Source: an uncultured Collinsella sp.
GTDB taxonomy: Bacteria; Actinomycetota; Coriobacteriia; Coriobacteriales; Coriobacteriaceae
Direction: 5' to 3'
Length of the DNA stretch: 63,751 bases
Assembly (NCBI GenBank): GCA_900542125.1
Contig: UQMO01000003.1
Coordinates: forward strand, 1-63,751
Shown: positions 32,780-41,184 of the stretch, in pieces
How positions within the stretch are numbered: the stretch's first letter is position 1
How the letters are laid out: each line of letters begins with the position of its first letter
Notes under the pieces: generated by a model
Told to the model about the DNA's origin: nothing
The model's database searches: none
What the model saw: only the letters and a program-made list of their open reading frames with translations
Translations under genes and position numbers: made by a program

Positions 32780-35428
32780 CTAGCAGACGGCGTAGTCCTG
32801 AGGCTCGCGGCCGTAGTAGGCGTCCAGGTAGAGCTCCTTGATCTCGCTCATGAGCGGGTAGCGCGGGTTGGCGCCGGTGCACTGGTCGTTGAATGCCTGC
32901 TCGGTCATCTCGTCGAGGGTGTCGAGGAAGTACTGCTCGTCAACACCGTAGTCGGCGATGGTCTTCTTGACACCGATGAAGTCCTTGAGCTCCTCGAGCT
33001 TCGTGATGAAGTTCTCGAAGACCTCCTTGTCGTCCTTGCCCTCGATGCCGCAGTACTTGGCCATCTCGGCGTAGTTGTGCAGCGCGTTGGGGTAAGGATA
33101 CTGGGAGAAGGTGCCCATCTTGACGGGAGCCTCGGCGGCGTTGTAGCGCATGACGCGGGTCAGGATGACGGCGTTAGCGATGCCGTGGGGCAGGTGATGG
33201 AAAGCGCCGAGCTTGTGAGCCATGGAGTGGTTGAGGCCCAGGAAGGCGTTGGCGAAGGCCATACCGGCCATGCAGGAGGCGTTGTGCATCTCCTCGCGGG
33301 CGTGCGGGTCCTTGGCGCCGTTCGTGAAGCTGGAGGGCAGGTTCTCGAAGACGAGCTTGGCAGCGCGCTCGGAGAGGCCCTTGGTGTAGTCGGAAGCCAT
33401 GATGGAGACGTAGGACTCGATGGCGTGGGTCATGACGTCGATGCCGGAGGCAGCGGTCAGGCCGCGCGGTGCGGTCATGCAGTTGTCGGCGTCGACGATA
33501 GCCATGTTGGGGAGCAGCGCGTAGTCGGCGAGCGGCCACTTGATGCCGGTCTCCTTGTCGGTGATGATGGCGAACGGCGTGCATTCGGAACCGGTACCCG
33601 AAGAGGTCGGGACGGCGACGAAGTAGGCCTTCTTGCCCATCTCGGGGAAGGTGAAGATACGCTTGCGGATGTCCATGAAGTCCATGGCCATGTCCTCAAA
33701 CTTGCACTCGGGGTGCTCGTACATCATCCACATGATCTTGCCGGCGTCCATAGCGGAGCCACCGCCGACGGCGATGATGACGTCCGGCTCAAAGAGAGCC
33801 ATCTGCTTGGCGCCGCGACGTGCGCACTGCAGCGACGGATCGGGCTCGACGTCGTAGAAGCAGTCGTGGGCGATGCCCATCTCGTCGAGCTTGGCCTCGA
33901 TGGCGCGGGTGTTGCCATTCTTGAAGAGGAACTGGTCGGTGACGATGAAGGCGCGCTTCTTGCCCATGACGTTGCCAAGCTCGTCGAGGGCGACGGGCGT
34001 GGAACCCTTCTTGAAGTAGACCTTCTCGGGAGCGCGGAACCACAGCATATTCTCACGGCGCTCGGCCACAGTCTTAACGTTGATCAAGTGCTTCACCCCA
34101 ACGTTCTCGGAGACGGAGTTGCCGCCCCAGGAGCCGCAGCCCAGGGTCAGAGACGGCTTCATGCCAAAGTTGTACAGGTCACCGATGCCGCCGTGCGAGG
34201 ACGGGGTGTTGATGACGATACGGCAGGCCTTCATGACGTGCTCGAACAGGCTGATCTTCTCGGCCTGGGCGGGGTGCACGTACAGAGAGGCGGTGTGGCC
34301 CGGGCCACCGGCGAGCACCAGGTGCTCGGCCTTGTCGACGGCCTCCTGGAAGTCCTTGGCGTGGTACATGGCCAGGACCGGGGAGAGCTTCTCGTGGGAG
34401 AACTCCTCCTTGGCGGGGTCGGTGGAGGTGACCTCGGCGATCAGGATCTTGGTCTTGGCGGGAACCTCGATGCCGGCGAGCTCGGCGATCTTGGCGGCAG
34501 CCATGCCGGGGATGCGGTGATCGAGGGCGCCGTTCTTGAACATGGCGGCACGCAGGGCCTCCATCTCGGCACCCTGCTTGACGAAGTAGCAGCCGCGCTT
34601 CTGGAACTCGGCCTTGACCTGGTCATAGATGCTGTCGATGACAGTCACGGACTGCTCGGAAGCGCAGATCATGCCGTTATCGAAGGTCTTGGAGTGGATG
34701 ATGGAGTTGACGGCGAGCAGCACGTCAGCGGTGTCGTCGATGATGACCGGGGTGTTACCGGCGCCAACGCCCAGGGCGGGCTTGCCCGAGGAGTAGGCGG
34801 CCTTGACCATGCCCGGGCCACCGGTGGCGAGGATGATGTCGACGTCGCGCATGACCATGTTGGTCAGCTCGATGGAGGGGACATCGACCCAGCCGATGAT
34901 GCCCTCGGGGGCGCCGGCCTTGACGGCGGCGTCGAGCACGAGCTTGGCGGCGGCGATGGTGCACTTGGCGGCTGCCGGGTGCGGGGAGATGATGATGCCG
35001 TTGCGGGTCTTCAGGCTGATCAGCGTCTTGAAGATCGCGGTGGAGGTGGGGTTGGTCGTCGGGATGACGGCGCCCACGATGCCGATGGGCTCGGCGATCT
35101 TGGTGATGCCATAAGCCTCGTCGCGCTCCAGAACGCCACAGGTCTTGGTGTTCTTGTAAGCGTTGTAGATGTACTCTGCGGCGTAGTGGTTCTTGATGAC
35201 CTTGTCCTCAAGAACGCCGCGGCCGGTCTCCTCGATGGCCATCTTCGCCAACGGGATACGAGCCTTGTTGGCGGCCATGGCGGCCTCATAGAAGATCTTG
35301 TCGACCTGCTCCTGCGTGTACGTAGCAAAAAGCGCCTGGGCCTCTCGCATCTGAGCGAGCTTGGCCTCAAGCGCCTCTACGTTGTCCACAATTGCGGGAG
35401 TAGTGTTTTCCGGTGACTTTTTCACCAT
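32780..35428 (-). CDS. adhE: Bifunctional acetaldehyde-CoA / alcohol dehydrogenase
   Basis: AdhE reduces acetyl-CoA to acetaldehyde and then ethanol, reoxidising NADH in fermentation. The product is 882 residues from ATG 35428 (AAGGAGAC upstream), normal for the family. The N-terminal aldehyde dehydrogenase half carries the catalytic Cys in NGMICASEQSVTV (about residue 250). The C-terminal iron alcohol dehydrogenase half has GGGSAMDAGKIMW and iron-ligand histidines in GLNHSMAHKLGAFHHLPHG. Two repeats of a putative operator lie about 90-125 bases upstream. Confidence 0.98.
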   Translation of the reverse strand: MVKKSPENTTPAIVDNVEALEAKLAQMREAQALFATYTQEQVDKIFYEAAMAANKARIPLAKMAIEETGRGVLEDKVIKNHYAAEYIYNAYKNTKTCGVLERDEAYGITKIAEPIGIVGAVIPTTNPTSTAIFKTLISLKTRNGIIISPHPAAAKCTIAAAKLVLDAAVKAGAPEGIIGWVDVPSIELTNMVMRDVDIILATGGPGMVKAAYSSGKPALGVGAGNTPVIIDDTADVLLAVNSIIHSKTFDNGMICASEQSVTVIDSIYDQVKAEFQKRGCYFVKQGAEMEALRAAMFKNGALDHRIPGMAAAKIAELAGIEVPAKTKILIAEVTSTDPAKEEFSHEKLSPVLAMYHAKDFQEAVDKAEHLVLAGGPGHTASLYVHPAQAEKISLFEHVMKACRIVINTPSSHGGIGDLYNFGMKPSLTLGCGSWGGNSVSENVGVKHLINVKTVAERRENMLWFRAPEKVYFKKGSTPVALDELGNVMGKKRAFIVTDQFLFKNGNTRAIEAKLDEMGIAHDCFYDVEPDPSLQCARRGAKQMALFEPDVIIAVGGGSAMDAGKIMWMMYEHPECKFEDMAMDFMDIRKRIFTFPEMGKKAYFVAVPTSSGTGSECTPFAIITDKETGIKWPLADYALLPNMAIVDADNCMTAPRGLTAASGIDVMTHAIESYVSIMASDYTKGLSERAAKLVFENLPSSFTNGAKDPHAREEMHNASCMAGMAFANAFLGLNHSMAHKLGAFHHLPHGIANAVILTRVMRYNAAEAPVKMGTFSQYPYPNALHNYAEMAKYCGIEGKDDKEVFENFITKLEELKDFIGVKKTIADYGVDEQYFLDTLDEMTEQAFNDQCTGANPRYPLMSEIKELYLDAYYGREPQDYAVC

Positions 35429-35519
35429 TTGTGTCTCCTTGCGATCGGAGATTTACCCTACGTCTTGCATGATAGCAAGAAATTATTCGGCGAACGGTAA
35501 GATTCCCGTAAAAGGCATA

Positions 35520-35550
35520 CTAAAACGCTTCAATAAACTGAAACGCTTTA
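35520..35550. promoter_or_regulatory. Two LacI/cre-like sites upstream of adhE
   Basis: CTAAAACGCTTCA (35520-35532) and CTGAAACGCTTTA (35538-35550) are 18 bp apart start to start. On the minus (adhE) strand each reads as a form of TAAAGCGTTTYAG. The ppdK palindrome at 11594-11611 contains the same 13-bp block with at most two differences. Confidence 0.55.
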
Positions 35551-35581
35551 AATAAAACTATCTGCCTGCTGCATCGCCCCG

Positions 35582-35598
35582 CTCATTGGGGACAGACT
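35582..35598 (+). repeat. Left 17-bp inverted repeat of the transposase relic
   Basis: CTCATTGGGGACAGACT is the exact reverse complement of 35810-35826. Confidence 0.85.
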
Positions 35599-35600
35599 CT

Positions 35601-35753
35601 CATGAGTATTTCAATGGGAAAACGGGACATCTGTTTGATAATCGCTATTCGCGGGTCGCGGTTGAGTCGGACACACAGGCGGTGTAGCTACTCGATTACA
35701 TCCATTTCAATCCCGTGTAAGGTGCGTCCGACTCGCTCGAGGCGTACCGTTAG
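35601..35753 (+). pseudogene. REP-associated (IS200/Y1-type) transposase relic
   Basis: Frame 35601 reads HEYFNGKTGHLFDNRYSR, then VESDTQAV, a stop at 35685, LLDYIHFNPV, a stop at 35718, then SLEAYR and a stop at 35751. The order GHLF..RY, VESD, YIHFNPV is the C-terminal part of Y1/REP-associated tyrosine transposases. The catalytic Tyr and HUH motifs are absent, and two in-frame stops break the frame. It is a short dead fragment carried between the inverted repeats. Confidence 0.82.
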
Positions 35754-35809
35754 TTACAAGGCATACCAGCTGGGCTATGATCCCTTTGACATCTGCAAAC
35801 CCTCATATA

Positions 35810-35826
35810 AGTCTGTCCCCAATGAG
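35810..35826 (-). repeat. Right 17-bp inverted repeat of the transposase relic
   Basis: AGTCTGTCCCCAATGAG mirrors 35582-35598 exactly. The TGGGGACAGACT core resembles the REP sequences mobilised by such transposases. Confidence 0.85.
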
Positions 35827-35828
35827 TG

Positions 35829-35863
35829 CAAAAAGGCGCCCTCCGTAGGGGAGGACGCCTTTG
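35829..35863 (-). terminator. rpmB terminator
   Basis: On the minus strand AAAGGCGTCCTCC pairs with GGAGGGCGCCTTT and is followed by TTTT. Confidence 0.88.
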
Positions 35864-35930
35864 GTAAGTTCTATATGAACGCGAGGTCTTTGACCCGGAG
35901 AGTCCGAGGTACTTGTTGGTAAGACCTTAT

Positions 35931-36119
35931 TTAGGAGCGCGCAACCTTGCCGGACTTGAGGCAGGTGGAGCAAACGTTCATCTTGCGACGGTGACCATCG
36001 ACGACGACGTAGACGCGCTGGATGTTGGGGCGGAACTTACGGTTGGTGACGCGGTGAGAGTGGCTGATGGAGCGACCGGCAACGGGGTGCTTACCGCAAA
36101 CTTCGCAAACTTTGGACAT
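35931..36119 (-). CDS. rpmB: Ribosomal protein bL28
   Basis: This large-subunit protein is 62 residues from ATG 36119 (AAGGAGGG upstream); the longer frame to 36167 lacks a site. It has VCEVCGKHPVAGRSISHSHRVTNRKFRPNIQ and a second pair CSTC near the end. The two CxxC pairs make this the zinc-binding (C+) form. It is transcribed alone from an extended -10 promoter. Confidence 0.98.
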   Translation of the reverse strand: MSKVCEVCGKHPVAGRSISHSHRVTNRKFRPNIQRVYVVVDGHRRKMNVCSTCLKSGKVARS

Positions 36120-36173
36120 AACTGACCCTCCTTGGGCGACAAACGAACATGTCGCGTTAACAAACAAGCCTGA

Positions 36174-36182
36174 ACTATAGCA
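36174..36182 (-). promoter_or_regulatory. rpmB extended -10 promoter
   Basis: TGCTATAGT on the minus strand, about 55 nt before the start codon. The same nine bases form the rpsT -10 region at 48862-48870. No good -35 lies at 17 nt. Confidence 0.6.
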
Positions 36183-36441
36183 CAGAAGTCACTCCCTGTG
36201 CGCAATCTACACAGAGATATTCCTCTTTTGGCGATAGTGCCCACGCCACGGCCCTGGACGTAGATCCGATTTGCGTGCAGCAGAGGCGATTATGCCAGCT
36301 CGTGCGTGCGTTTTCAAGCTCGTCCCACAAATATATATAGGTTTATTGGGCTTTGGGCTCCGTTTACGGATTGCTCTGTATTTATGCTCGCAATTAAGCT
36401 CGAGGTTGGCTACACTATCCCTTGACCATTAAAGGGGTACG

Positions 36442-36532
36442 AGATACCCACATGGAATTACATAGCTGCCAAAGAGCAGCCCTTCCTGTGGGTGTCTGGT
36501 CCGCTTTAAGCGGTCGGGCATCTATTTTTTTG
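36442..36532 (+). promoter_or_regulatory. PyrR-type attenuator in the pyr leader
   Basis: A terminator (36493-36520: TGTCTG..CCGC TTTAA GCGG..CGGGCA) is followed by a run of seven T. An earlier segment, AGATACCCACA (36442-36452), can pair instead with TGTGGGTGTCT (36487-36497), which overlaps the terminator's 5' arm, so it forms an antiterminator. Inside lies a hairpin GCTGC-CAAAGA-GCAGC (36465-36480), a good candidate for PyrR binding. The first gene of the operon is pyrR, as expected for UMP-dependent attenuation. Confidence 0.85.
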
Positions 36533-36570
36533 ACTGTGTCAGCAGTCAAGACATGTGAGGAAGGAGATCG

Positions 36571-37155
36571 ATGGGCACGACTTCCCCCAAGGCGGTCATC
36601 ATGGACGAGACCGCCGTCAATCGAGCGATGACCCGCATCGCGCACGAGATTCTCGAGCGCAACGAGGGCTGTGAAGACCTCGCTCTGGTCGGCATCGTCA
36701 CGCGCGGCGACCTTCTGGCAAAGAAGCTCGCCGAGGAGATCAAGGAGATCGAGGGCGTCGACGTTCCGCTCGGCAGCCTCGACATCAGCTTCTACCGCGA
36801 TGACTACGCTACCAATTTCGCTCCCGCGATCCACGCCACCAACATTCCCTTTAGCGTCGACGGCAAACGCGTCGTGCTGGTGGACGACATCCTGTATACG
36901 GGCCGTACCATTCGCGCCGCTCTGGACGCCGTCATGGACCTGGGCCGTCCGAGCCGCATTGAGCTGGCGGTCCTCGTTGACCGCGGCCACCGTGAGCTCC
37001 CCATCTCGCCGGACTTTGTCGGCAAGAACGTTCCCTCGTCGCATGAGGAGAACGTGCATCTATATATGAAGGAAGTCGACGGCCACACCGCCGTCGAGAT
37101 CAACGACGTCGCGCCGGGCTCCCACGTGGGTTCTGCGCCGCTGGGAGGTGAGTAG
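36571..37155 (+). CDS. pyrR: PyrR bifunctional regulator / uracil phosphoribosyltransferase
   Basis: PyrR binds pyr mRNA when UMP is high and causes early termination; many forms also convert uracil and PRPP to UMP. The product is 194 residues from ATG 36571 (AAGGAG upstream). The PRPP loop is VVLVDDILYTGRTIRAALDA. ALVGIVTRGDLLAKKL and PLGSLDISFYRDD are family blocks. The C-terminus VAPGSHVGSAPLGGE is slightly extended. It lies directly behind its own attenuator. Confidence 0.97.
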   Translation: MGTTSPKAVIMDETAVNRAMTRIAHEILERNEGCEDLALVGIVTRGDLLAKKLAEEIKEIEGVDVPLGSLDISFYRDDYATNFAPAIHATNIPFSVDGKRVVLVDDILYTGRTIRAALDAVMDLGRPSRIELAVLVDRGHRELPISPDFVGKNVPSSHEENVHLYMKEVDGHTAVEINDVAPGSHVGSAPLGGE

Positions 37156-37159
37156 TACC

Positions 37160-38104
37160 GTGGCGTTCAACCATAAGCACCTGATCGACATTACAGAGTA
37201 CTCCGAAGAGGATATCAAGCTCATCCTCGAGACCGCCAAGGCGTTCTCCGAGGTCAACGAGCGTGCGATCAAGAAGGTCCCCACGCTCAAAGGCAAGACC
37301 ATCGTCAACATGTTCAACGAGCCCTCGACGCGCACCCGCAGCTCCTTCGAGCTCGCCGAGAAGCGTCTTTCGGCCGATAGCCTTAACTTTGGCGGCTCCT
37401 CGACCTCCACGGTCAAGGGTGAGAGCCTCGTTGACACCGTCGAGACCCTCAACGCCTATAAGATCGACTGCATCGTCGTGCGCGATAAGCACGCCGGTGC
37501 TCCCTACATCGTCACGCAGAACTCGCCCGCGAGCGTTATCTGCGCCGGTGACGGCAAGCACAACCACCCCACGCAGGCTCTGCTCGACCTGTACACCATC
37601 TGGGAGCACAAGGGTGACTTCCACGGTCTGAAGGTCGCCGTCGTCGGCGATATCTCACACTCCCGTGTCTGCGGCTCGCTGATTCCCGCGTTGAAGATCA
37701 TGGGCTGCGAGACCTACGCCGTCGCCCCCGGCACGCTGTTGCCGCCGGCGCCCGAGGTCCTGGGCTGCGACCACGTGACGAGCGACCTCGATTCCGTCCT
37801 GCCCGAGCTGGACGTCGTCTACATGCTGCGCGTGCAGCAGGAGCGCCTCGAGGGCGCCCCGTTCCCGACCATTCGCGAGTACCACAAGCTCTTCGGCCTG
37901 ACCAAGGACCGCGAGAAGCTCATGAAGCCCGACGCGATCATCTGCCACCCGGGCCCCATCAACCGCGGCGTCGAGTTCGACTCCTATATGGCCGACCACC
38001 CGCAACGCTCCGTCATCCTGGAGCAGGTCTACGCCGGTATCTGCGTGCGTATGGCTATCCTGTATCTGCTGCTTGGAGGTGCCGATAATGGCCTTGCTTC
38101 TTAA
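37160..38104 (+). CDS. pyrB: Aspartate carbamoyltransferase catalytic subunit
   Basis: PyrB condenses carbamoyl phosphate and aspartate, the committed pyrimidine step. The product is 314 residues from GTG 37160 (GGGAGG upstream, in the pyrR end); GTG 37148 is in frame but overlaps the site. Carbamoyl-phosphate motif STRTRSSFE, then GDGKHNHPTQALLDLYTI and HPGPINRGVE are intact. No regulatory subunit pyrI is adjacent. It overlaps the pyrC start by 17 nt. Confidence 0.98.
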   Translation: MAFNHKHLIDITEYSEEDIKLILETAKAFSEVNERAIKKVPTLKGKTIVNMFNEPSTRTRSSFELAEKRLSADSLNFGGSSTSTVKGESLVDTVETLNAYKIDCIVVRDKHAGAPYIVTQNSPASVICAGDGKHNHPTQALLDLYTIWEHKGDFHGLKVAVVGDISHSRVCGSLIPALKIMGCETYAVAPGTLLPPAPEVLGCDHVTSDLDSVLPELDVVYMLRVQQERLEGAPFPTIREYHKLFGLTKDREKLMKPDAIICHPGPINRGVEFDSYMADHPQRSVILEQVYAGICVRMAILYLLLGGADNGLAS

Positions 38105-39377
38105 GAATGCCCACGTCGTCGACCCGTCCGTCGAGATTGACGGTGTCGTTGACGTCCTGATTGACGGCGACAAGATCGCCGAGGTCGGCGAGAATCTCGC
38201 CGTCGAGGGAGCCGAGGTCCGCGACCTTTCCGGCAAGTACCTCGTCCCCGGCCTGGTGGATATGCACGTTCACCTTCGCGAGCCCGGCTACGAGGTCAAA
38301 GAGGACATCGAGAGCGGCACCCGTGCAGCTGCCAAGGGCGGCTTTACCGGCGTGTGCGCCATGCCCAACACCGATCCCGTCACCGATAACGGCACCGTCG
38401 TGGAGTTCGTCAAGTCCCGCGCTGCCGAGGTCGGTCACTGCCGCGTCTATCCGTCGGGTGCCATGACCCGCGGTCTTAAGGGCGAGGCCATGTCCGAGAT
38501 GGGCGATATGGTCGCCCACGGCGCCGTCGCCTTCACCGACGACGGTCGCGGCGTGCAGGGCGCGGGCATGCTCCGTCGTTGCATGGACTACGGCAAGATG
38601 TTCGGCAAGGTCTTTATGAGCCACTGCCAGGACGAGGACCTGGTCGGCCACGGCCAGATCAACGAGGGCAAGGTCTCGACCTGTCTGGCTCTCGAGGGTT
38701 GGCCGGCTGCCGGCGAGGAGCTCCAGATCGCCCGCGACATCGAGATCGCCAAGCTGACTGGTGCCAAGCTGCACATCCAGCACATCTCCACCGCCCATGG
38801 CCTGGAGATCGTGCGTGCCGGTAAGGCCGCTGGCGTTCAGGTTACCTGCGAGGCTACCCCGCACCACATGTTCCTGACCGAGAACGACCTGGACGAGACC
38901 TACAACACCTCGCTCAAGGTCAATCCGCCGCTGCGCACCGACGAGGACGCCGAGGCCATCCGTCAGGGCGTCATCGACGGCACCGTCGACGCTATCGTCA
39001 CCGATCACGCTCCCCACACCCCGTGGGAGAAGGCCCGCGAGTTCGAGCTTGCGCCCTTTGGCATGATCGGCCTCGAGACCTCGCTGTCGCTCGTACTCAC
39101 CGAGCTGGTCAACACGGGCAAGATGAGCATGGGCCGTATGGTCGAGCTCATGGCCATCAAGCCGCGTGAGATCCTGGGCCTCGACCAGGTTCAGGTCAAG
39201 GCGGGCTCCGTTGCCGACCTGACCGTGTTCGACCCCTCTGCCACCTGGACGGTCGGCGAGGACGGTTACGAGTCGCGCGCCGAGAACTCCGGTTTTGCCG
39301 GCCGCACGCTTACCGGTCGTGCTACCGATGTGTTTGTCGGCGGTAAGCAGACGCTCGCCGACGGCTGCATCTGCTAG
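38088..39377 (+). CDS. pyrC: Dihydroorotase
   Basis: This zinc amidohydrolase cyclises carbamoyl-aspartate. The product is 429 residues from ATG 38088 with GGAGGTG 7 nt upstream. Metal-binding DMHVHLREPG, then GGFTGVCAMPNTDPVTDN and TDHAPHTPWEK are present. The size and motifs place it in the class I family typical of Gram-positives. It is translationally coupled to pyrB. Confidence 0.98.
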   Translation: MALLLKNAHVVDPSVEIDGVVDVLIDGDKIAEVGENLAVEGAEVRDLSGKYLVPGLVDMHVHLREPGYEVKEDIESGTRAAAKGGFTGVCAMPNTDPVTDNGTVVEFVKSRAAEVGHCRVYPSGAMTRGLKGEAMSEMGDMVAHGAVAFTDDGRGVQGAGMLRRCMDYGKMFGKVFMSHCQDEDLVGHGQINEGKVSTCLALEGWPAAGEELQIARDIEIAKLTGAKLHIQHISTAHGLEIVRAGKAAGVQVTCEATPHHMFLTENDLDETYNTSLKVNPPLRTDEDAEAIRQGVIDGTVDAIVTDHAPHTPWEKAREFELAPFGMIGLETSLSLVLTELVNTGKMSMGRMVELMAIKPREILGLDQVQVKAGSVADLTVFDPSATWTVGEDGYESRAENSGFAGRTLTGRATDVFVGGKQTLADGCIC

Positions 39378-39469
39378 CATTGCCTTATCGCTTTTGTGCG
39401 CGGTGCCCTTGCGGTGCCGCGCTTTCTGTTCGTTTTGACCATGCAACCGCATGGGGGATTGGAGCGTCT

Positions 39470-40261
39470 ATGCCCACACCTTCCACTGCACGCATGCACG
39501 ACTTCGAGGTCGTCTCGAACCAGGAGATCGCCGACGGCATCTTCTCGCTCGTCATCTCGGCCCCCAAGCTTGCAAGTGCGCTCAAGCCCGGTCAGTTTGT
39601 GAACATTGCCGTGCCCGGCGATGCGTCCTCGCTGCTTCGCGTGCCCCTGAGCTTCTATCGCGCCGACGCCCAGGCCGGTACCGTCGAGCTGTGGTACGCC
39701 GTTGTGGGCGACGATACCCGTCGTTTGTCCCAGATGGGCCCTGGCTCCACCTCTAACCTGCTGGGCCCCGGTGGCCGTGGCTGGATGGTACCCGAGGGCA
39801 CCAGGAAGGCCCTGCTCGTCGCCGGTGGCATCGGTGTTCCGCCCGTGCTGTGCCTCGCCGGCATGCTTGCCGAGCAGGGCGTGGATGTCGACGTGTGCCT
39901 GGGCTTTGGCACCGCTTCCAAGGCCGTGGGTGTCGATGAGTTCCGCGCGCTGGGCGCCACGGTTAACGTGTGCACCGACGACGGTACGCTGGGTACGCAC
40001 GGTTTTTGCACCGATCCGGCAGCCGAGCTGCTCGGCGAGGGCGGCTACGATTACGTCGCCAGCTGCGGCCCCGCTGTCATGATGAAGAAAGTCGCCACCG
40101 CTGCCGCCGAGGTCGGTGCGTACTGCGAGGTGTCGCTCGAGCGCATGATGAGCTGTGGCTTTGGCGCCTGCAACACCTGCAATGTCGAAACGGTCGACGG
40201 TATGAAGGGTGCTTGCATGTGCGGCCCCGTGTTCGATGCTTCCAAGGTGGTGGTCTTCTAG
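39470..40261 (+). CDS. pyrK: Dihydroorotate dehydrogenase electron-transfer subunit
   Basis: PyrK passes electrons from the PyrD flavin to NAD+. The product is 263 residues from ATG 39470. A ferredoxin-reductase FAD domain (PLSFYRADAQAGTVELWY) and an NAD domain (ALLVAGGIGVPPVL) are followed by the 2Fe-2S ligands in MSCGFGACNTCNVETVDG and ACMCG. It is placed next to pyrD, as in type 1B enzymes. Confidence 0.96.
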   Translation: MPTPSTARMHDFEVVSNQEIADGIFSLVISAPKLASALKPGQFVNIAVPGDASSLLRVPLSFYRADAQAGTVELWYAVVGDDTRRLSQMGPGSTSNLLGPGGRGWMVPEGTRKALLVAGGIGVPPVLCLAGMLAEQGVDVDVCLGFGTASKAVGVDEFRALGATVNVCTDDGTLGTHGFCTDPAAELLGEGGYDYVASCGPAVMMKKVATAAAEVGAYCEVSLERMMSCGFGACNTCNVETVDGMKGACMCGPVFDASKVVVF

Positions 40262-41184
40262 TGGGTACCGTGAACATGGCCGTCGATTTCGGCGGCGTCA
40301 AGATGCAGAACCCCATCAACACCGCAGCCGGTACCTTTGGCTACGGTTGGCAGTTCCAGAACTTCTTTGATGTTTCCCAGCTGGGCGCCATCACCACCAA
40401 GGGTTGCGCTGCCGAGCCCTGGCCCGGCAACCCCGCGCCCCGCATGGCCGAGATTCCCGGCGGTATGATCAACTCCGTGGGCCTTCAGAACCCCGGCGTG
40501 GCCGCCTTTGCCCGCGAGTCCGGTCCGTGGCTCGAACAGCTGTCCAAGGACGGCTGCCAGGTCATCTGTCAGGTTGCCGGCCACTCCGTTGACGAGTTTG
40601 TCCGCGCACTCGAGATGTATGTTGAGCTGTGCCCTTGGGCTGCCGGCTACGAGATCAACGTGAGCTGCCCTAATATCGCCGCCGGCGGTGCCGCCATGGG
40701 CTCCACGCCCGAGGGCGCCTCTTCCGTTATGGCTGCCTGCCGCAAGGTGACCGATAAGCCGCTTTTCGTGAAGATGGCGCCGGTCAACGTCGCCGAGATC
40801 GCCAAGGCCCTCGAGGCTGCCGGCGCCGACGGCCTTTCGGTCATTAACTCCATCCAAGGCATGGCCATCGATGTTCATACCCGCAAGTCCCGCGTGGCCA
40901 AGCCCAAGGGCGGCCTTTCGGGCCCGCTGTGCCACCACATCGCCGTTCGCATGGTCTGGGAGGTCGCCCAGGCCGTCGATATCCCCATCAACGGCGTCGG
41001 CGGTGTCATGACTGGCGAAGATGCGGCCGAGTTTATCCTGGCTGGCGCCACCTGCGTGTCGGTCGGCATGGCCAACTTCGTCGATCCGTGCGCTTCGCTC
41101 AAGATTGCGCATGAGCTCGAGGCCTGGGCCGAGTCCCAGGGCGTGAAGGACATCAACGAACTGGTAGGTGCGTTCGAATGCTAG
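40261..41184 (+). CDS. pyrD: Dihydroorotate dehydrogenase, NAD-dependent catalytic subunit
   Basis: PyrD oxidises dihydroorotate to orotate. The product is 307 residues from GTG 40261, which overlaps the pyrK TAG; GTG 40270 and ATG 40276 are alternatives. FMN-barrel blocks are NPINTAAGTFGYG, MINSVGLQNPGV, the active-site Cys in EINVSCPNIAAGG, and INGVGGVMTGEDAAEFILAGA. Together with pyrK it is a class 1B enzyme that works without oxygen. Confidence 0.97.
   Translation: MGTVNMAVDFGGVKMQNPINTAAGTFGYGWQFQNFFDVSQLGAITTKGCAAEPWPGNPAPRMAEIPGGMINSVGLQNPGVAAFARESGPWLEQLSKDGCQVICQVAGHSVDEFVRALEMYVELCPWAAGYEINVSCPNIAAGGAAMGSTPEGASSVMAACRKVTDKPLFVKMAPVNVAEIAKALEAAGADGLSVINSIQGMAIDVHTRKSRVAKPKGGLSGPLCHHIAVRMVWEVAQAVDIPINGVGGVMTGEDAAEFILAGATCVSVGMANFVDPCASLKIAHELEAWAESQGVKDINELVGAFEC

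Larger units (their letters stand above)
35429..35930. other. adhE-rpmB intergenic region
   Basis: This 500-base gap holds no intact gene. From left to right it contains an adhE promoter zone with a CTTGC-ATGATA-GCAAG palindrome (35464-35479), two operator-like repeats (35520-35550), a decayed transposase between 17-bp inverted repeats (35582-35826) and the rpmB terminator (35829-35863). Confidence 0.75.
36120..36570. other. rpmB-pyrR divergent intergenic region
   Basis: About 450 bases without a gene. The left part carries the rpmB promoter. The middle (36190-36400) shows nothing clear. The right part is the pyr operon leader; TACACTAT (36411-36418) could be its -10 region. Confidence 0.6.

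Noticed and set aside
35464..35479. Rex-type operator at adhE
   Set aside because: The palindrome CTTGC-ATGATA-GCAAG does not match the TTGTGA-N6-TCACAA Rex consensus; kept only as an unnamed palindrome.
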